From: CAYPEK01 sp964409645
GTDB taxonomy: Bacteria; UBP15; UBA6099
Length of the DNA stretch: 60,964 nt
Direction: 5' to 3'
Assembly: GCA_964409645.1 (NCBI GenBank)
Contig: CAYPEK010000014.1
Coordinates: 1 to 60,964, forward strand
Under the pieces are notes generated by a model, which saw only the letters and a program-made list of their open reading frames with translations, did no database searches and was not told the origin of the DNA. The translations under genes and the position numbers were made by a program. Positions 60,901 to 60,964 of the stretch are shown piece by piece; positions within the stretch are counted from its first letter, which is position 1; each line of letters opens with the position of its first letter.

Positions 60901-60964
60901 ATCGTTACGGTCGGTGCCGTCCAGTCGGGTGAGAACTGGCGCGATTGAGTCGTACCGACATTTC
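48951..60964 (-). CDS. Giant surface repeat protein (over 4000 residues), 5' end outside the window
   Basis: The frame is open to the window edge, so the N-terminus and any signal peptide are missing; about 4000 residues are visible. The upstream half (to ~54.5 kb) consists of ~13 Ig/cadherin-like units. Most open with a calcium-loop motif such as DSNNDGTIDMMKV, DDDHDGKLDAIKV or DTDGDGNIDEVAV, followed by a strand like VTLSENVTDA. Other Ig-like and fibronectin III-like domains follow (~54.5-50.5 kb). The C-terminal ~550 residues contain four GWN-type units (KWTMIAV, NWNQIGVP, GWNLVTIP, GWNLIGNP). No LPXTG, RTX nonapeptide or type IX sorting signal is visible. The size and calcium loops point to an adhesin or surface-layer fibre. 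Confidence 0.85.
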   Translation of the reverse strand, partial: NVGTTQSRQFSPDWTAPTVTINSPAASTWEKADFTVDVTNADTGGSDVSVCQYRILSNSVEQLAWTTYTCATDPTATVGATAYCRDQNADMCEVQFKVTDAASNVSTTQTRLFSIDWTGATAGTITPANTDSGTIVDGTFDLSATFNDGTGAGVSSCEYCMATDGTCDTEWTAATWGASCTQNNITCTNGSTLTLNMRSTDGAGNIGTGTAVTRTCDATPPSIIARETADLNEDGILDAIHITFDDSITDSSVTAANFDVQGVTGEAFSSTTNGDTADDSDIYITFTPGGVWNTSSLPTVTYTQGTLTDAVGNLMASTGAVASTDKAPPVVMSAALGNGNGVMTVTFSENVTSTAVSRSDIFPVATGNKFGTTAPTAAQATNASSMTFTLNSANTDAVKFLSTDVFNFTGNETKIKDSANNDLTTVVGSPTVTLTADSTTPDILSAQLTSKTRVLVNFTEPPDMSSVSIADILVQNNGSPVAASLLTKVDYDTIQLDFASNLNDTYPVTAEMQPANTIEDLAGNALTNANDTQRTAADQATPSISLRETADLDKDGVLDTMHITFDEPILDSSVTASDFDVQGVTGEAFSSTTNGDTADDSDIYITFTPGGVWNTSSLPTVKYTSGTLTDLSGNLLATEGSAVASTDKAGPAITAVSTKDSNNDGTIDMMKVTLSENVTDAAFDNSKWAISDTSAIAAALQNPTGDVSNDNIIYLGITASTTNDTDLTTQVYDTTVTNGALADAAGNLISDCSSVRITETDGAPPVIIGTSISDSEPNGYLDSAVFTFSETLTGSGEIGDWTLTDFDGTTNLLSGLTNTNVVVNSNTVTINLANNSGTTGSPAYTYTQAGSDNIRDAASNFTLNKTSTSISDTAAPVLMSISSNKEISGGNLKDGTILTIAFSEDVSITPANVAAADFSVTNGSWHGGSSVTYADGAGYTITATLSGDTNTSDWRGSATFNRSAGVLSNLNSIEDTAGNDAVRNQSTSPTITGIADTTPPSITAISTLDDDHDGKLDAIKVTLGENMDDSTYTSTGWTLTNGLVLSGSLLSPVSESDTANDNVLYLGLTESSYNTGIIPDVTTDGTVTLTDLGGGNIVTTTTSGAITETDGARPVITAISTMDENLDGTIDMMKVTLSENITDANFDKTKWTVSDTSAIAAALQNPSGDVTNDNVIYLGITANALYDTDILVQVYDTTVTNGTLKDSANNYIADCNSACITEADGAAPVIYAANSDDANFNGFIDTVTLTFTENITGSGEIADWTLTDANGSTDLLTGLTDADITVLGNTATIAVSDNIGTTGAPTFSYSQNGSDNLQDSAGNIAIPIGPSVCADITKPIVRNITILDMNEDGTMDTAKVTFSENVVDSSYTNTGWAISDTSAVSNTLSNPAGDVADDNVIYIEFTATTTGDTDLIGQTYDTTATASTLKDPANNTIANCTSGAITETDGAGPAVKAIATTDANADGSIDMMKVTLTEAVTDADFSSTNWTVGDTTAIASSLQNPTGDTSDDAFIYIGVTPTTTNDTDLIGQTYDTTVTNGSLKDSSGNFIVNCNSAFVTETDGAGPAVIGAEAYAGGTSINITFSENVYNAVGAPASPAGDLSTGSLLYTDYAPAGRTVSAFAAIAGSNTGVMTMSNPFLIRDDVGHDSVSPAAIAIYDNVGNAASTDNSVILRDYTLPAISKVYEYDTDGDGNIDEVAVEFSEYMNDASITPAAAAQFVFESVAAVNVDNITNPAGGLAPSNATDPKVADDNFITLFLDDTTLTGTELKQASFTTAVDKFEDGGANDLPTQAAITEVDKAAPAMISSVTIDSDYNGKIEAIDVTYSENITDPGVITTRWTATDIPSAGTLSSVFRSASNKIRLAITEGAGTADTAVGNLRFTYTNVASSIKDIYNNIAPSIPSTAPSDGANPIIIAAVTGEADGTENGFVDKVTLTYSEAVTFATGTDVIDIGDLTSNTLTGETYVSGSGSNTLVFSVTNSETASTYGDTGELPAAITYDHGAGTGNIEIVDLTGLHALDQSFGGTTDGAQPRIMAAKTYENSSSVDGYIDTIRLTYSEPVSIDAGAHTEFDVSDDLLNTLTSESCSASGCGSGTRIIDIGVTNSHNADAKDTHLIPASIVYSATGTVKDIAAAQNPAPIQTFTTITDGAAPWLDTLTLKDTSTASEAYSNSLTVDTTISGAAGLPLKMMIAQDSAFTQNSTGWVDFATSSTYTFTAGDGTRAAYIKLKDTDGNESVTASDTIVIDTTMPVLTISKPSAGIIVPAKVGYFYLIQWSASDTNMDPNPISIYLDTDDSQSFPITIATGVVNTGSYVWDTPELDTSTARIKVAALDLAGNITETISDVFTMDSTFPYVTVQQPVANVEWKGGSVKTIAWTVSAEHIDNAGPISIYYSTDDWFSSAPIALGLARGTQTAAKTYSGTYDWTVDSITSPVKIRVVATDDSNKSSYNATELPIIIDSTPPATGTIVITDNDDWTNDSTPVITISTTDNGSEQMLSTDKMKLACTEVGLSAASYISYSTTVTDFNLNTGAGCTAGDGAKQVWIEFMDIAGNVQTTHAHDSTNLETDANDSVANLRACKDSSCAELIETPPAYSTVGDPYFDWDEPTTGPAPYEGYNVIILPRTAATPTDCTVNATNTYRLYTPTELAEAVAGTNGEATFWIRAIDKAGNCGPAVNHDINIDSAAPASPTVIVESYEYLDSSVTPNIYWVRAGNSFNISVRYYEPISIDRSFVSFNRNELDHTTLYHDWNSTTGTYVEDTVGAVFISPVNGVETEGTGNGAAFPSPSSTGYFKYTWTMSPLTTNASYYVQARGIDMLSNDSDWSSNMLYLNIDATRPTFTLKYGISDTATATISTNAQNVFTNDTTITFNGTLADSQSGPYRIDLESTSGNNSGTDLPSSWTIAVPNAPAEWSYTTPAVTGHNTIRFRGLDHVFNVTSSDEGDIADVNLYVDNVPPLSPSGLSATAPTSTRINLWWANLQDQGAGTGATNGVDESYSTTQNWYRAGDVGVKVYRTLTSGTAATATLLNWTSAVGVNDTGLQPNATYRYDIITRDNSTETRGTWHNQAATSSITISTLANPVVFSSITPSYDPMPSQGGTGLGHILTAVVNPGTNTGTPTYIIKMKSPSQQTVTTTSASYDFTHLVANTSYCFTVAVQNPDGIQTAESAITCGSTYNFDDVTPPDFAGITSISDPEIGSTLDLSWNEALDESIPISYRIYVATTPGGQNFSGSAFVTQDTTYRVTTLNDGTALVDGTTYYFVVRAQDGSVAKNTEENTVELSGVPTKDIIPPPLDLDPTGSSIAINNVITNSNKISVSGVTESGATIEITVSQSGSSLSPAVDTSGAFATDTPLVAGQNDILVTAVDHVGNFSTQSAIVYYDATLPTVSITSPESGASVSGAGLTISGTAVDNLSLATYKVEYGPGTSPTTWKTITSGSSPVTAGTLATWDTTGHAGDYTFRLTATDSAGNSSSTTVSVSVSNTSSVNGTIPAGKWTMIAVSGMPLSSNPASFLGSGSYALRKWDPTKTTNDPVLYKYLTEFSIAEGQGFWVMPFGTDISYTLTTEVTDTTTKKSIHLDNNWNQIGVPFGRAMLWGDVQVRNTSTGETKTMSAAASAGWIVGGVAYGWENNSYVQKTATDRLSASAGFFVKCGDATIVPSGCDLLFDPNSEQTGGLARIIGGPRYDFKLQVSASNGDTSDSDNFIGITSAAKNGNDALDTPEPPTIEGYVSLYFNKDEWGRMAGRYSNDVRPSFDGSQSWEFSVDSDSSGKQISVTFPNAAQLPQDYIVNAEDLSTGASFDINSGTSYIADGTTHAFRVTVRAPERAEETVSYTLNPGWNLVTIPADPSVTDAVDNLSDNMTVKNVYQYYEKKLISAENDERVDIQTGIAYWIYVDEATLIDVKGKTTPISRQLTVPLAQGWNLIGNPYTSALTWGDNIKIEYGGNTYTISEAASQGIINKKLMKFDSSAGYVEETDSIMVPWRGYILKANMSCNLIYSNE
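59100..59228 (-). repeat. Internal 43-residue repeat of the giant protein, downstream copy
   Basis: Forty-three codons, beginning FDVQGVTGEAFSSTTNGDTA and ending SSLPTV, encode the same residues as at 60063-60191, exactly 963 nt (321 codons) away. The DNA differs at many third positions, so the protein is conserved although the bases have drifted. Confidence 0.85.
60063..60191 (-). repeat. Internal 43-residue repeat of the giant protein, upstream copy
   Basis: This copy has the same 43 residues as the one 963 nt downstream but different synonymous codons. It lies in the second calcium-loop unit seen in the window. Confidence 0.85.

Noticed and set aside
48951..60964. CRISPR-like or satellite repeats
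   Set aside because: The repeated sequence is all inside one open frame and is explained by repeated protein domains with drifting synonymous codons.
1..60964. tRNA or rRNA genes, insertion sequences, phage genes
   Set aside because: I saw no cloverleaf with the conserved T-loop GGTTCGAATCC-type sequence, no rRNA-like stretch, and no transposase or phage protein among the coding regions.

Overview
The window reads as a chromosomal segment of an uncultured, motile, probably anaerobic diderm bacterium. Flagellar P- and L-ring genes (flgI, flgH) and a predicted outer-membrane beta-barrel point to an outer membrane. A ferredoxin-linked 2-oxoacid oxidoreductase and a NifU/NifS-type Fe-S assembly operon point to anaerobic life. 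FliW/CsrA control of flagellin is known from Firmicutes, spirochaetes and epsilonproteobacteria, so it does not fix the phylum. I see no rRNA, tRNA, CRISPR array, insertion sequence or phage gene.

Layout. (1) 0.1-3.1 kb, minus strand: korDABC. (2) 3.3-5.8 kb: a nucleotide pyrophosphatase/phosphodiesterase-type enzyme and a secreted protein of unknown role. (3) 5.9-12.4 kb: a receiver protein, an NtrB-type histidine kinase and a sigma-54-dependent NtrC-type regulator, followed by a PilB/GspE ATPase and a PilC/GspF platform protein. (4) 12.4-27.6 kb: a flagellar rod, ring, hook-junction and filament cluster, flgF-flgG-flgA-flgH-flgI-flgJ-glycosyltransferase-flgN-flgK-flgL, followed by two successive fliW-csrA-flagellin units. 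The two fliW-csrA cassettes lie in an 870-bp direct repeat with no difference I can see, while the two flagellins have diverged. (5) 27.7-31.3 kb, minus strand: nifU, nifS, an Fe-S protein and a DUF2400-family gene broken by one in-frame TGA. (6) 31.4-38 kb: an MFS transporter, a second CgeB-like glycosyltransferase, an enoyl-CoA hydratase-family protein and an EmrAB-type efflux pair. (7) 38.1-41.4 kb: a membrane-anchored polysaccharide deacetylase and a large secreted protein that may be a glycosidase. (8) 41.4-61 kb, minus strand: an envelope/surface cluster with a beta-propeller lipoprotein, two FecR-like/Ig-like exported proteins, an outer-membrane barrel protein and a giant repeat protein (over 4000 residues) that runs off the right edge of the window.

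How the genes work together. The flagellar block builds the distal rod, rings, hook-filament junction and filament. FliW and CsrA probably couple flagellin synthesis to export. Both flagellin leaders carry a hairpin with GGA in its loop and a second GGA at the Shine-Dalgarno site, which is the arrangement expected of CsrA targets. Both fliW leaders also carry a promoter followed at once by an intrinsic-terminator-like hairpin, so each unit could make a short RNA or be controlled by attenuation. A glycosyltransferase sits where flgM often lies, which suggests filament glycosylation. The right-hand 20 kb looks like an uncharacterised surface-protein assembly with a barrel protein, FecR-type periplasmic partners and a very large calcium-loop adhesin.

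The best candidates for undescribed biology are the duplicated fliW-csrA-flagellin module with its leader RNAs, and the giant-adhesin cluster.
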